Positions 19,901 to 28,333 are shown, numbered from the stretch's first letter. The stretch: DNA of 64,000 nt from Blastocatellia bacterium (GCA_016713405.1 JADJPF010000029.1:7041-71040); one strand, 5' to 3'. The notes: generated by a model from the sequence alone, not told the origin. Numbers and translations are program-made.

Positions 19901-20852
19901 GCCCAGGATTAACAGAAATACTTACAGGACGATTAAAGAGAGCAGCGCGACCTTGACCATCAGCTTTTCCAGCATTACCAGGACTTCCAGCAATAAGACG
20001 AACTTGTTGTTTAGTAAAATCTGCTGCATAAATTGCATTGTTACCAGTATCAGCAATATAAAGAACTCCATTAGATGCAACAGCTACGCCCTGTGGATTT
20101 CTAAAAACAGCTTGTGAAAATGGGACAGTATCAGCAGTAATTGTTCCGCTATTACCATTTCCTAAAGCAGTAACAACGTTGTTATTAAAATCTATTCTGC
20201 GAACATTATTATTAAGACTGTCAGCTATAAAAATGCCACCTTCTGCCCTGTTATCAATTGCAAGTCCAAGAGGCCCGGCAAAAAGTGCTGATGTTTGACG
20301 ATCTCCATCATTTCTGCCACGCATTCCCATTCGACCAGCAAAAACGCTTGGGTCAATTCTAGCTGAAGGATTTCCCTTTAAGATTACATGGTTAAGTGGG
20401 TCAGTAATATAAACATCTCCATTTGTTGAAGTGTTAACCTGACCAGGAACTTTACGCCCCTTGGCCTTACCAACTTGAGCAACTAGAACAAAATTAGAAA
20501 TTGTTCCTTGTGGAGTTTGTGCTGTAATGGTTGCATAGCCTGGAGCTATTCCGCTAACCATCCCATTATTGTCTACTGTGGCAATATCTGGACTATCAGA
20601 TCTATAAGTGATTGCACCTGTAATTGGTTGATTATTGGTATCTACTACAGTTAATTTTATTTGATTATTTCTATTTACTACTGGATTTGGATCATTACCA
20701 GGCCCAAGTAATTTAATATTATTTGATTGAATAAGAGGTTTAATAGGCTCAACAGCTTTAGTATTTAAGTAAACAGACTGAGGAAGTAAAGATTGAGTAA
20801 ATAAAACAGCAAAAATAACTGCTGTTATAACTAAACTAAATTTAATGCGCAT
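16947..20852 (-). CDS. Giant secreted NHL-repeat protein with Ig-like and IPT domains
   Basis: A 1301-residue exported protein. It has a signal sequence (MRIKFSLVITAVIFAVLFTQ), then a BIG2-type Ig-like domain (TGAITYRSDSPDIATVDNNG), several divergent NHL blades, an IPT/TIG domain (PQIASLSQTSDRLEGGAEI), about twelve regular NHL units of ~56 residues (pattern NLFIADTxNNRIRRVD ... TTVAGNG), and a C-terminal IPT-like domain (KPRLTIDGTNFSSTVNRVT). NHL blades build beta-propellers that bind protein or carbohydrate, so a cell-surface or extracellular adhesion or binding role is likely; no catalytic site is seen. It is transcribed alone, with its own terminator, and diverges from the lipoprotein gene at 21207. 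The architecture is certain, the ligand unknown. Confidence 0.9.
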   Translation of the reverse strand: MRIKFSLVITAVIFAVLFTQSLLPQSVYLNTKAVEPIKPLIQSNNIKLLGPGNDPNPVVNRNNQIKLTVVDTNNQPITGAITYRSDSPDIATVDNNGMVSGIAPGYATITAQTPQGTISNFVLVAQVGKAKGRKVPGQVNTSTNGDVYITDPLNHVILKGNPSARIDPSVFAGRMGMRGRNDGDRQTSALFAGPLGLAIDNRAEGGIFIADSLNNNVRRIDFNNNVVTALGNGNSGTITADTVPFSQAVFRNPQGVAVASNGVLYIADTGNNAIYAADFTKQQVRLIAGSPGNAGKADGQGRAALFNRPVSISVNPGQSSFFASSTNEVIFVADAGNGVIRSISLTGEVKTIGRIPRTAPSRQAANIFPNAVEDEFTFDNPQSVSVDNLGNIYVLDKSGVKVVTQNPTGRQMVSLAQANTFNQASGVVVQGNDVFVLDNGVANDDDALTMVTIGAPQIASLSQTSDRLEGGAEIIVKGKNFAPESLVVLGEKVVTDFQVISATEVRFRTPAQTAPGNRTLSIQTRGGVVQQSFNFPAKNFSDLKDGEITTIAGGVPFLGDSGKATSAAMHPIGVAIDSSGNVFVVDSTNHRIRKIDTTGVITTVAGNGTAGFSGDGSPAISASLNTPEAITLDGAGNLFIADSLNSRVRRVDAITGLITTVAGNGSYSFSGDGGLANVASLNQPSGVAVDSKGNVFIADTENHRIRKVDAQTGVITTVAGSGVSGFLGDGGQATQARLSSPKGLTIDQNGNLLITDTFNFRIRQVDLSTNLISTIAGNGQSQFNLDGIAATNASLNFPNTIAIDAIGNLYIVDTFNFRIRKVDSKTKVITTVAGTGNPGLAVDNVLATDAGLQLALGVAVDGTGNLFIADAEINYRVRRVDAVTKMITSIGGIGSRSSGGDGFLATQANLSNASGVAIDRQSNIFIADPDNYRIRRIDINSNIINTVAGFGVPGFNGDNITAINASLNDPSNVAVDSQGNLFIADTANNRIRRVDANSQIITTFAGNGMAAFSGDGMLASQASLNQPTAILFDKSGNLIIADSGNNRIRKINLSTNTITTIAGDGSPSNLNAPSGLAVAQSGNVLISDTGNNRIQRLDLTTNAITTIVGNGRAGFQGDGALAINASLNSPFGLTVDGNDNLFIADTTNNRIRRVDASTNIISTIAGNGIRAYLGDGSLATNSSLNAPKSITFDLMGNLLIADTGNTAIRAIKGVAKGQNQIATINNATYRKPRLTIDGTNFSSTVNRVTINGQDVSQFIQGQTSLTIQLKGNRKKLNLKKGANTIIVISNGISSNSFTFTL
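17215..19225 (-). repeat. Tandem ~170-bp coding repeats (NHL units)
   Basis: Inside the NHL-repeat gene about twelve units recur, each with a TTVAGNG-like turn followed by a GDG-like motif and ASLNxP. One unit (ITTIAGDGSPSNLNAPSG, near 17650) lacks the middle GFSGDG segment and is shorter. The DNA repeat is imperfect, so the units are old or under divergent selection. Confidence 0.8.
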
Positions 20853-21206
20853 ATTAATTATGCTCCTTAAACTTTTATTTATGATGGAAATTCCTTTAGT
20901 TAAAGTTTCATCATAGTTTCTAATAATCTAGTGATTTGTTGCTAAACAAATTTAGATTATCCTAATTATTAAAGACTAAAAAATTTTAGCTAATATAACA
21001 AGCTAGCTAAATTAAAGATTAAATTAGCGTATTTGGCTAGCAAATAGTTGCAACAAATTTAGCTAGGAAATTTAGAAATTTTTTTATTACTTTAAGGCAA
21101 TTTATAGTTGCTCAAGACCTTGTTTAAAGCTAATCTCATCTGTTTATCATAAAGTTAAATTTTCTTAATAAAATTTTAAAGTTTTGAAAGGAACGCTTTT
21201 TTAGGT
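20853..21206. other. Intergenic region with divergent promoters
   Basis: About 350 AT-rich bases between the divergent NHL and lipoprotein genes. Both promoters must lie here. Repeated TAGCTA/CTAGCTAA-like words occur around 20985-21065, but I cannot assign a regulator. GAAAGGA just before the ATG at 21207 is the ribosome binding site. Confidence 0.4.
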
Positions 21207-21749
21207 ATGAAGAAAATTATTTTTTGTTTGCTATTAATGACTGTCTTTATAGGTTGTGCTAATAATGCTCAACAAAATACTGCAAAAACAGAAGCTCCTA
21301 AAACAGAAGCTGTTAAACCAACAGAAGAAAAACCAACTCAAGTTGCAGAAAACACAGAAGTAATTAAACGCGGCACACCTCTAAATAATGCTACAACAGT
21401 GACCGTTTCACAAATATTAGAAAATCCTAAAAACTATGAAAATAAACCTGTTACGGTTGAAGGGCAAATTGCCCGCGTTTGCCAAGCAAAAGGCTGTTGG
21501 ATGGAATTAACAGAAAAAGAAGGCGATCCAGGACTAAGAATTTCCTTTAAGGATTATGGTTTCTTTGTTCCAACAGATTCCCAAGGTAAAAAAGTTAAAG
21601 CCGAAGGTGCATTAGAATTAAAAGTAGTTAAAAAAGATGAAGCAGAACATTACATTGCTGAAGGTTCTAAAATGAAGCAAAACCCAGATGGATCAGCAAA
21701 TATTGTTAATTTAGTTGCTAGCGGCGTGGAAATATATCCATCTAAATAG
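21207..21749 (+). CDS. DUF4920-type lipoprotein
   Basis: A 180-residue predicted lipoprotein. MKKIIFCLLLMTVFIGC is a lipoprotein signal with the lipidated Cys at 17, followed by a Lys/Thr/Glu-Pro-rich spacer (TEAPKTEAVKPTEEKPTQ). The globular part starts near RGTPLNNATTVTVSQIL and has VTVEGQIARVCQAKGCWMEL with two cysteines, then RISFKDYGFFVP and VKAEGALEL, which match the OB-like DUF4920 family (function unknown; possibly metal or thiol related because of the CxxxxC pair). It is monocistronic, closed by a perfect terminator. The domain assignment comes from recognition of the pattern, not a search. Confidence 0.8.
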   Translation: MKKIIFCLLLMTVFIGCANNAQQNTAKTEAPKTEAVKPTEEKPTQVAENTEVIKRGTPLNNATTVTVSQILENPKNYENKPVTVEGQIARVCQAKGCWMELTEKEGDPGLRISFKDYGFFVPTDSQGKKVKAEGALELKVVKKDEAEHYIAEGSKMKQNPDGSANIVNLVASGVEIYPSK

Positions 21750-21758
21750 GTTATCAAA

Positions 21759-21788
21759 TTTTTGGGGAACAAATTTGCTCCCCAAAAA
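21759..21788. terminator. Bidirectional terminator, 10-bp stem
   Basis: TTTTTGGGGA (21759-21768) and TCCCCAAAAA (21779-21788) pair perfectly around a 10-base loop between two convergent genes. Confidence 0.85.
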
Positions 21789-21804
21789 CCAACAAAGCTT
21801 TAGT

Positions 21805-22737
21805 TTAACTACAGAAATCTAGTAATTTTTTAAGCTCTGGTTCATAGATTTCTTTTCCTCTTAAATTATCTGTCCAACGTTTTGGAATTGCTGATAATCC
21901 GTCTCGTAAGCCTGCTATACCACCAGCAATGCAAGCTGTTGTGTCTGTATCTCGTCCTAATGCTATAGCTGATTTAACTACTTGTTCATAAAACCCTGCT
22001 GTCATCACCATTCGAGCAGACCTTAAAGAATCAACTACATAACCGCTACCTTGTCCAATAGGCTCATCATCTGGACGAATAAAATATTCTAATTCTTCTA
22101 TCTCATCAGAATTTTTTCCATAGATTTGACGCAAAGCCAAAACCGCTTCTTGCCAAGGATCTTTAGCTTCTTCCATAATTCTTCTAGCCCATAAACAGTA
22201 AAGAGCGCAACAAATTTGGCTGCGAATATGTCCATGTGTAACTAAAGATTGTCTATGTGCATCTTCTACTAGTTCAGCATCTGAGCCACGATGCCACAAT
22301 GTTAAAGGCAAGACTCGCATAAGTGACCCATTACCATTAGCTTGATCGTCTCGTCTAGCAGCCTTTTCAGGTCGATAACCTGATCTTAATTTATTAATTG
22401 CTTGCCCTGTTTGAATCCCAACATCAAAAACCTTGCCATCAGGAGCCATATAACCTGTTTCATACCATTCAACTAAACCTTTAGCAAAATCTTTTAAGTC
22501 TAATTTTCCACAATCTAACAGTGAAGCCAACAATACAAGTGCTTGCGCTCCATCATCCGACCAAGTGCCAGGCGGCACTCCTAAATGTGCGCGAGAGAAA
22601 TCTTTTGGGGGTATAAATTCTATGTCTGATAACGGAGGAATTTCATTTGCTGGATGAAATTCATAAGGTACACCTAAAGCATCACCCACTAATAAACCTA
22701 CTAAACCGCCAGCAATTCTTTCTTTTCTACTTGGCAT
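21805..22737 (-). CDS. ADP-ribosylglycohydrolase family protein
   Basis: A 310-residue member of the DraG/ARH family, which removes ADP-ribose from proteins or small molecules using two metal ions. The start MPSRKERIAGGLVGLLVGDALGVPYEF and WSDDGAQALVLL (60-70), then GRDTDTTACIAGGIAGLRDG near the C terminus, are the metal-site signatures. The first metal motif is DDGAQ where DDTxM is commonest, which occurs in divergent members and may affect catalysis. It stands alone on the minus strand with AAGGAG before the ATG. No ADP-ribosyltransferase gene is visible nearby, so the substrate is unknown. Confidence 0.9.
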   Translation of the reverse strand: MPSRKERIAGGLVGLLVGDALGVPYEFHPANEIPPLSDIEFIPPKDFSRAHLGVPPGTWSDDGAQALVLLASLLDCGKLDLKDFAKGLVEWYETGYMAPDGKVFDVGIQTGQAINKLRSGYRPEKAARRDDQANGNGSLMRVLPLTLWHRGSDAELVEDAHRQSLVTHGHIRSQICCALYCLWARRIMEEAKDPWQEAVLALRQIYGKNSDEIEELEYFIRPDDEPIGQGSGYVVDSLRSARMVMTAGFYEQVVKSAIALGRDTDTTACIAGGIAGLRDGLSAIPKRWTDNLRGKEIYEPELKKLLDFCS

Positions 22738-22834
22738 TAAAAATAACTCCTTGATTTTTTGCTGTATTAGACGCTAACTTAATGATAATGATATAATTAA
22801 ATAAAATAAAAGCAATGACTTAGGGGGCATAAAT

Positions 22835-23701
22835 ATGTATCCTTTAATTAGTTATAATCACACATTGATTGATGCTCAAGAAGTCAACATCAGCCCAGTT
22901 AATGGGGGTTTGCTGCATGGCTATGGAGTATTTACAACTTTACGTATTTACAACGGCGTTCCTTTTCAATTTAACCAACACTGGATAAGGCTAGAAAGAC
23001 ACGCTCATGCTATAAAACTAGATATTGATGATGATCTAGAAACACAAGTTCATGCAGATCTAATTTCACTTATTGATGCTAATCAAGTGGTAGAAGGTAA
23101 AGCTAGAATAACTTTGCTACAACGAAAAAGTCCTTTTTGGCAACTAGCCGACAGTAAACCAGGAATTGAGATATTAATTTTTACTTCTCCTTTGCAAAGT
23201 CGTTCTCAAGAAGTAAATTTAACAATTTCACCTTATCGAATTTTGTCAAATTCTTTAAATAGTATTAAAACAACAGCTTATTTACCTCAAATGCTAGTTT
23301 TAGAAGAAGCTCAAAAGCGAGGGTTTGATGATGCTGTTGTGCTTAATGAGCGTGGAGAGGTTTGCGAAACAGCAATAGCAAATATTTTTTGGGTACGCCA
23401 TCGAGTTCTTTACACTCCTACGCCTTCAACAGGCTGTTTAGCGGGTACAACTGCCGGACTAGTAAGAAAACTAGCTAAAGAATTAAGGATTGAATCTACA
23501 GCAGGAGCTTTTCCAGCAGAGCATTTATTAGTAGCAGATGAATGTTTTCTTACTTCTTCAACCCGTGAAATGGTTTTAGTTAGGAGTGTTAATCATAAAA
23601 GATTTGATGGAATGCCAAATTCTATTTTTGAAAGATTAATGTTTGCCTTTAAAAAACACGTTCATATAGAAACTTTTTCTAAGAAAAAGCAACAGAGCTA
23701 G
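22835..23701 (+). CDS. Class IV PLP aminotransferase (ADC lyase / branched-chain type)
   Basis: A 288-residue fold-type IV PLP enzyme. Candidate reactions are 4-amino-4-deoxychorismate lyase (PabC, folate synthesis), branched-chain aminotransferase or D-amino acid aminotransferase. Evidence: GLLHGYGVFTTLRIYNG (25-41), the PLP lysine at 145 in LNSIKTTAYLPQM, RGFDDAVVLNERGEVCETAIANIF (about 162-185) with the cofactor-contacting Glu, and CLAGTTAGLVR. The KT-x-YL lysine context and the 288-residue length fit the PabC-like subgroup best, but without pab neighbours I leave the symbol empty. It diverges from the glycohydrolase gene, with about 100 bases between them carrying both promoters, and TTAGGGGG near 22820 as ribosome binding site. 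Confidence 0.88.
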   Translation: MYPLISYNHTLIDAQEVNISPVNGGLLHGYGVFTTLRIYNGVPFQFNQHWIRLERHAHAIKLDIDDDLETQVHADLISLIDANQVVEGKARITLLQRKSPFWQLADSKPGIEILIFTSPLQSRSQEVNLTISPYRILSNSLNSIKTTAYLPQMLVLEEAQKRGFDDAVVLNERGEVCETAIANIFWVRHRVLYTPTPSTGCLAGTTAGLVRKLAKELRIESTAGAFPAEHLLVADECFLTSSTREMVLVRSVNHKRFDGMPNSIFERLMFAFKKHVHIETFSKKKQQS

Positions 23702-23724
23702 TTAAATCTAATTATTTAAGAAGT

Positions 23725-24051
23725 TTAAGCACTACGACGATGAGAATTAGCTAGCATTACAAGTTCCTCATAAAAGGAAACTACTGTAGGGAAACGACGG
23801 CGATAATCCAACGCAGAATGGTTATTATTAAGAAAATTACTTCGAGCAATATCTATTTCTACTACAATTCTGTCAATTGCTCTTGATGGCAAAGTAATTT
23901 GAGATGATCCAAGCAAACGTAGTAATAATGGACGGCCTAAATCTGTTGGTAGTTCCAACATTGGCACTTCTACTCTTAGCCGTTCCTGTTCCATTTCATC
24001 AAAAGTAATAGTCCAGGTTCGATCTATGTGCATATTTCTCTTAGCTCCCAT
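23725..24051 (-). CDS. Conserved-looking hypothetical protein, 108 residues
   Basis: I do not recognise this protein. It starts MGAKRNMHIDRTWTITFDEM; a second ATG at residue 7 would give 102 residues. The sequence alternates short strands and helices (LRVEVPMLELPTDLGRP, then ITLPSRAIDRIVVEIDIARSN) and ends in a basic tail (NSHRRSA). No signal peptide or membrane segment is seen. The composition (low complexity absent, balanced charge) and codon use match neighbouring genes, so it is probably real. It converges on the aminotransferase gene with a 23-base gap. Confidence 0.6.
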   Translation of the reverse strand: MGAKRNMHIDRTWTITFDEMEQERLRVEVPMLELPTDLGRPLLLRLLGSSQITLPSRAIDRIVVEIDIARSNFLNNNHSALDYRRRFPTVVSFYEELVMLANSHRRSA

Positions 24052-24448
24052 TTATTATTATTTGTTGGTGTTGCAGGTAAATTAAGGATAACTAGCAGGA
24101 ATGTTACCACAAAATGTAGTGTTAGCAAGTGGCTGTATCACAACTAGCAGGCTTTTTCTTAAACTATAAGCTTTATCCACAATGGATTGAACTACATAAA
24201 AAACTGATAAAAATTTTTATATAGTTTTTAAGTAAACCTAAAACAAGATCAAAATTTATCTATCTTACTTAAAATAAATAACTTGGAACTTTATTATTAG
24301 ACATTATATTAAGACCAACAAATTATCAGTTAAAAATTAAATTGCTATTCTAAACCCTGATAAGATATTTTTTTAAGGATTAGTTTATGTCCAACATTAC
24401 TAGTTATTATCAATTAAGCAAAAAAGGATATTTTAGTCCTTTATAAAG
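24052..24448. other. Intergenic region, no gene seen
   Basis: About 400 very AT-rich bases. They contain the promoter of the 108-residue hypothetical gene and the 3' flank of the EamA gene, where a short AAAGGA/TCCTTT hairpin (about 24424-24443) may terminate it. One exact DnaA-box-like TTATCCACA occurs at 24173-24181 but stands alone. Confidence 0.4.
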
Positions 24449-25375
24449 TTAAAATGAAGGTTTTTTATTAGAAAAAATTTTTATTTCTGAAACAATGATT
24501 GCACAAATTATTAATATACCACCAAAAACCACTCGCCAAGTCAGTCGCTCGCCTGCAAAAAGATAGGCCATTAGCGAAGCAAATGCAGGCTCTAAGCTAA
24601 AAATTATTGCTGCTCTAACAGCAGTAACATATTTTTGTGCATAGGTTTGAGCAAAAATAGTAAAAATTGTTGCTATTGTTCCTAAATAAAGTAGCTGTAA
24701 GGATGACTTAAAGCTAATGGGCCAGGAATTATCTGCTAGGGTTGGTAAAATACCTAGGGCTGGTAAAATAAACTTTGAGGCTGTAAAAAGAGTTGCTGCT
24801 GTAAGAATTTGAACTAGCATTAATGAACGAGAAGGAGCGCGTTCAACCCAAACACCTGTAAAAACTATATGAAATGCCCAAAATATTGTACCAACTAGTG
24901 TTGAAACATCTCCAATATTAATTGATTCGTTTTTTTCTGGCAGTGTAATTAGTGCAAAACCAAGACTAGCTATAAATACTGCTAATAGATGTTCGCCAAT
25001 AATACGACTACGAGTAATAAAATAGCTAAAAAACGGAACAATAATTACTGTTACTCCTGTAACAAAGCCTGATTTAGAAGCAGTAGTATAAACTAGCCCT
25101 AAAGCTTGAAATAAAAAACCACCATAAAGCATTGCTCCAAGTAGCATCCCACCTTTAATAGCAGTGCGGTCAATTTTTTGACGGTAAGAAATTAAAACTA
25201 ATAGCAAACTAGCAATTAAAAACCGGGTGCTTAAGTAGTTTATAGGGGGAGTTGAAGTAACAATTTCTTTAGCAATAAAAAAAGTGCTGCCCCAAATAAA
25301 TGTGACCCAAACTAGTACAAGATCATACTTAAAGTGATTGAAAAGAGATGTTTTAGTTGTTGGTATGCTCGACAT
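24449..25375 (-). CDS. EamA-family (DMT) transporter
   Basis: A 308-residue inner-membrane protein with about ten hydrophobic segments in two EamA repeats: LVWVTFIWGSTFFIAKEI and YTTASKSGFVTGVTVIIVPFFSY in the first half, LYLGTIATIFTIFAQTYAQKYV and AIIFSLEPAFASLMAYLFAGE in the second. These are hallmark motifs of the drug/metabolite transporter superfamily, which exports amino acids, nucleobases or similar metabolites. Its ATG lies inside the end of the upstream gene (23-base overlap), so it is translationally coupled to it. The substrate cannot be told from sequence. Confidence 0.92.
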   Translation of the reverse strand: MSSIPTTKTSLFNHFKYDLVLVWVTFIWGSTFFIAKEIVTSTPPINYLSTRFLIASLLLVLISYRQKIDRTAIKGGMLLGAMLYGGFLFQALGLVYTTASKSGFVTGVTVIIVPFFSYFITRSRIIGEHLLAVFIASLGFALITLPEKNESINIGDVSTLVGTIFWAFHIVFTGVWVERAPSRSLMLVQILTAATLFTASKFILPALGILPTLADNSWPISFKSSLQLLYLGTIATIFTIFAQTYAQKYVTAVRAAIIFSLEPAFASLMAYLFAGERLTWRVVFGGILIICAIIVSEIKIFSNKKPSF

Positions 25376-26027
25376 TATTTATTAGCTTGCCTCGGTTGGC
25401 TATCTCCATTGCTTGATGGTAAAAGTCTTTAAATTTTTCATCAGAAAGTTTATGTCTATGACCTGAAAGAAAGCCGCTAAAGGCTAGCAGAACGTCAAAT
25501 AAGCCTAAATGAACCCATTCCCAAAGGCCAGAAGTAAAATTATAGGCTGTCATTGCTTGCTCAACAAAATCCCGTAGCTTTTTACATTCCTGACGAGAAA
25601 TATTATTTTCTTCTAAAATTTGCAAGGTTTTTTCTTGTTGTTCTTCAGTAAATTCAGTGTCTAAAAAAGGTTCTAAAATATATGACCAAACATCTACCCT
25701 TAAAACTAGAGAAATATTATTTTCTAAAGCTACTTTTTTAAGTTCTTCATCTTTAATACCAGTAATAAATAAAATTTCTTCTCTTTTAGTTCTAATTTCT
25801 GGAGGAAAACTACAAATCACAATTTCCTTGATATGGCTATAGCTAACTAATTGAGAAGGATAAATGGATGCAGGCTTAAAAGGATAGTCAGTAAAGAAAA
25901 AACCTTCAGGTCTAATAGAAACCTTATGATTATTAATAGTTTTAACTCCTATTGGATAGGTCAATCGGTCGTAAAGATAAAACAAAACCTGACAAATGTC
26001 TTTACAGATTTGCTTAATATCTATCAT
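25353..26027 (-). CDS. Hypothetical protein coupled to the EamA transporter
   Basis: I do not recognise this family. Starting at the ATG at 26027 it has 224 residues (a GTG at 26039 would add four). The N-terminal part is strand-rich (TINNHKVSIRPEGFFFTDYPF), followed by a segment resembling a sensing or binding fold (IKEIVICSFPPEIRTKREEILFITGI), an acidic EEQQEKTLQILEENNISRQECKKL helix, and a late hydrophobic stretch (WVHLGLFDVLLAFSGFLSG) that could be a membrane-associated helix. No catalytic motif is seen. It overlaps the transporter gene by 23 bases, suggesting a shared function. Confidence 0.6.
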   Translation of the reverse strand: MIDIKQICKDICQVLFYLYDRLTYPIGVKTINNHKVSIRPEGFFFTDYPFKPASIYPSQLVSYSHIKEIVICSFPPEIRTKREEILFITGIKDEELKKVALENNISLVLRVDVWSYILEPFLDTEFTEEQQEKTLQILEENNISRQECKKLRDFVEQAMTAYNFTSGLWEWVHLGLFDVLLAFSGFLSGHRHKLSDEKFKDFYHQAMEIANRGKLINNVEHTNN

Positions 26028-26192
26028 AAATATAACCACTTAGTGATTAGCTGGTAATTATAAACCCCATCTTTCTAAAGCTTTATTAATTGGCAAAGCA
26101 TAGGCGACGTAGTTAATAAGTTATGCTATTATAGCCAAAATTTCTTTAACTAAAACTAATTAAAATTAAGTAACTTTTAGGAGTAAAATATA

Positions 26193-26519
26193 ATGAAATT
26201 ACCCTTTGATCCACGCCAAATGCAAAATGTAATGAAAGAAGCACAACGTCAACAAGACGATATGCAAAAAAAATTAAAATCAATTAAAGTGGATGCCTCT
26301 GCTGGTGGCGGTATTGTAACGGTAGAAATGTCAGGATTAAAAGAACTTCTAGCAATTAAAATTGAGCCAGATGCAATTAAAGATGGTGATGTAGAAATGT
26401 TACAAGACTTAATTGTTGCTGCTGTTAATGAAGCTAGCCGTAAAGCTGATGAAAAAGGCCAATCTGTTATGCGTGACCAAATGGGCGGCTTGCTAGGTGG
26501 TTTAGGACTAGGCTTCTAA
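26193..26519 (+). CDS. ebfC: YbaB/EbfC nucleoid-associated protein
   Basis: A 108-residue YbaB/EbfC protein, a small dimeric DNA-binding factor that binds the nucleoid. MQNVMKEAQRQQDDMQKKLKSIKVDASAGGGIVTVEMSGLKELLAIKIEP shows the family's helix, the conserved AGGGxVxVxxxG core and the following strands. TTTTAGGAG precedes the ATG at 26193. It sits directly upstream of recR, the widely conserved ebfC-recR pair (often with dnaX, which is absent here). The tail ending LLGGLGLGF is typical. Confidence 0.95.
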   Translation: MKLPFDPRQMQNVMKEAQRQQDDMQKKLKSIKVDASAGGGIVTVEMSGLKELLAIKIEPDAIKDGDVEMLQDLIVAAVNEASRKADEKGQSVMRDQMGGLLGGLGLGF

Positions 26520-26563
26520 CTTTTAAGTAATTCCAAAAAAACTCTTTGACTAAGGTGGTGCTA

Positions 26564-27163
26564 ATGCTGGAATATGCCGAACCAGTAGCCCGTTTAATTG
26601 ATGAACTAAAACGTTTACCAGGAATTGGGCATAAATCTGCACAACGAATTGCTTTCTATATTTTACAAACTGATGCAGATAAAGTGGAAAACTTAGTTAA
26701 TGCAATTAAAGAAGTTAAAGAGAAAATAATCTTTTGCTCTCTCTGTAATAATACTACTGATATAGATCCTTGCCGCTATTGTACTAGTCCTACTAGGGAT
26801 CGTCGGATAATTTGCGTTGTAGAGGAGCCTCATAACCTGGTTACAGTAGAAAAAACTCGTGAATATCATGGCCTCTACCATGTTTTGCATGGGTCGCTTT
26901 CACCTATTCGGGGCATTGGGCCAGATGAATTAAAAATTAAAAACCTCCTAGAACGTATGCGCTCAGCAGAAGTTGAAGAAATTATCCTGGCTACCAACCC
27001 TACTACAGAAGGTGAAGCTACGGCAAATTACCTGAGCCGGCTATTAAAACCTCTAGGTGTTAAAGTGACTCGGATTGCTATGGGACTTCCTGTAGGGAGT
27101 GACTTGGATTATGCAGACGAAGTGACAATGCACAAGGCTATGACTAATCGTCACGAAATGTAA
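26564..27163 (+). CDS. recR: Recombination mediator RecR
   Basis: RecR helps RecO and RecF load RecA on gapped DNA in recombinational repair. I choose the ATG at 26564 (199 residues, the usual RecR length) because AAGGTGG sits 5 bases before it; a TTG at 26546 would add six residues without a good site. Seen: helix-hairpin-helix LKRLPGIGHKSAQRIAF (16-32), a four-cysteine zinc site Cys58, Cys61, Cys70 and Cys73, and a Toprim fold (ICVVEEPHNLVTVEKTREY ... LYHVLHG). The gap to ebfC is about 45 bases, consistent with one transcript that ends at the terminator following. Confidence 0.96.
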   Translation: MLEYAEPVARLIDELKRLPGIGHKSAQRIAFYILQTDADKVENLVNAIKEVKEKIIFCSLCNNTTDIDPCRYCTSPTRDRRIICVVEEPHNLVTVEKTREYHGLYHVLHGSLSPIRGIGPDELKIKNLLERMRSAEVEEIILATNPTTEGEATANYLSRLLKPLGVKVTRIAMGLPVGSDLDYADEVTMHKAMTNRHEM

Positions 27164-27182
27164 AATCAACCAATTAATTTTC

Positions 27183-27216
27183 TTAACCATAAAATAAATT
27201 TAATTTTTATGGTTAA
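27183..27216 (+). terminator. Terminator after recR
   Basis: TTAACCATAAAA (27183-27194) pairs perfectly with TTTTATGGTTAA (27205-27216) across a 10-base loop, 20 bases after the recR stop. Confidence 0.75.
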
Positions 27217-27272
27217 TTGTGTATTGATATTTCGCCTTGGTTTCGCTATACTGACTAACAAGGAGTTATTGC

Positions 27273-28316
27273 ATGAAGAAAAAACAGCCTGAAACAACAG
27301 GGTTAATGACAAAAAATGTTTTAGTTGAAGAAGATAATTTTGAAAAATCCCTTCGTCCTCAACGATTAAAAGAATATATTGGACAAGATAAAGTAACAGG
27401 TAACTTAGATATTTTTATAAAAGCTGCTTGTCGGCGTGGTGAATCACTTGACCATGTTTTACTACACGGCCCACCCGGACTAGGTAAAACGACATTAGCA
27501 ACAATTATTGCTAATGAAATGAATGTCCAAGTTAAATCAACTTCCGGGCCTGTAATTGAAAAGGCCGGAGATTTAGCAGCAATTCTTACCAACTTACAAG
27601 AGGGAGATGTTTTATTTATTGATGAAATTCACCGAATGAGTCCAGCAATAGAAGAAATTCTTTATCCAGCAATGGAGGATTTCCAGTTAGATATAATTAT
27701 TGGACAAGGGCCCTCGGCACGCTCAATAAAAATAGACCTACCTAAATTTACTTTAATTGGTGCTACTACGCGTGCAGGACTTGTTACAGCACCGCTAAGA
27801 GGACGTTTTGGAATAAATTTACACTTAGATTTTTATACTGAAGAAGATCTTTGTACCATTATTGAAAGATCTTCAGGAATTATTAATGCACAAATTGAAA
27901 CAGCAGGAGCAAGAGAAGTTGCCCGACGCGCTCGTGGAACACCTCGTATTGCTAATAGGTTACTGCGTCGTGTTAGAGATGTTGCAGAAGTGCTTTATGA
28001 TGGAACAATTAACTTAGATGTTGCAAAAGATGCACTAAACAGAATGGAAGTAGATCAATTTGGATTAGATGAGGTAGACCGTAAATATTTAACTGTTGTA
28101 ATTGATAAATTTAATGGTGGGCCTGTAGGTATTAGCACTTTAGCCGCGGCAATTAATGAAGAAAAAGACGCTATAGAAGAAATTATTGAACCCTATTTAA
28201 TGCAAATAGGCTTTATTAATCGTACCCCGCGAGGTAGAACTGCTACACCTGCTGCTTATGTGCATATAGGCTTTGAACCAAATGAAGAAATTTTACAGGC
28301 ACGATTACCTTATTAA
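27273..28316 (+). CDS. ruvB: Holliday junction branch migration helicase RuvB
   Basis: RuvB is the hexameric AAA+ motor that, with RuvA, drives Holliday junction migration. The 347-residue protein shows LRPQRLKEYIGQDKV (28-42), Walker A GPPGLGKT (66-73), Walker B LFIDEIHRM, sensor and arginine-finger motif LRGRFG, and the C-terminal winged-helix region DRKYLTVVIDKFNGGPVGISTLAA. Length is normal. AAGGAG precedes the ATG. It follows recR in the same direction but past a terminator, so it has its own promoter. RuvA and RuvC are not in this window. Confidence 0.97.
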   Translation: MKKKQPETTGLMTKNVLVEEDNFEKSLRPQRLKEYIGQDKVTGNLDIFIKAACRRGESLDHVLLHGPPGLGKTTLATIIANEMNVQVKSTSGPVIEKAGDLAAILTNLQEGDVLFIDEIHRMSPAIEEILYPAMEDFQLDIIIGQGPSARSIKIDLPKFTLIGATTRAGLVTAPLRGRFGINLHLDFYTEEDLCTIIERSSGIINAQIETAGAREVARRARGTPRIANRLLRRVRDVAEVLYDGTINLDVAKDALNRMEVDQFGLDEVDRKYLTVVIDKFNGGPVGISTLAAAINEEKDAIEEIIEPYLMQIGFINRTPRGRTATPAAYVHIGFEPNEEILQARLPY

Positions 28317-28333
28317 GTAATATCAACTGAAAA

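Noticed and set aside
24173..24181. Exact DnaA-box-like TTATCCACA in an AT-rich gap
   Set aside because: Only one box was found by eye, and no dnaA, dnaN or gidA genes are near, so an origin is not supported.
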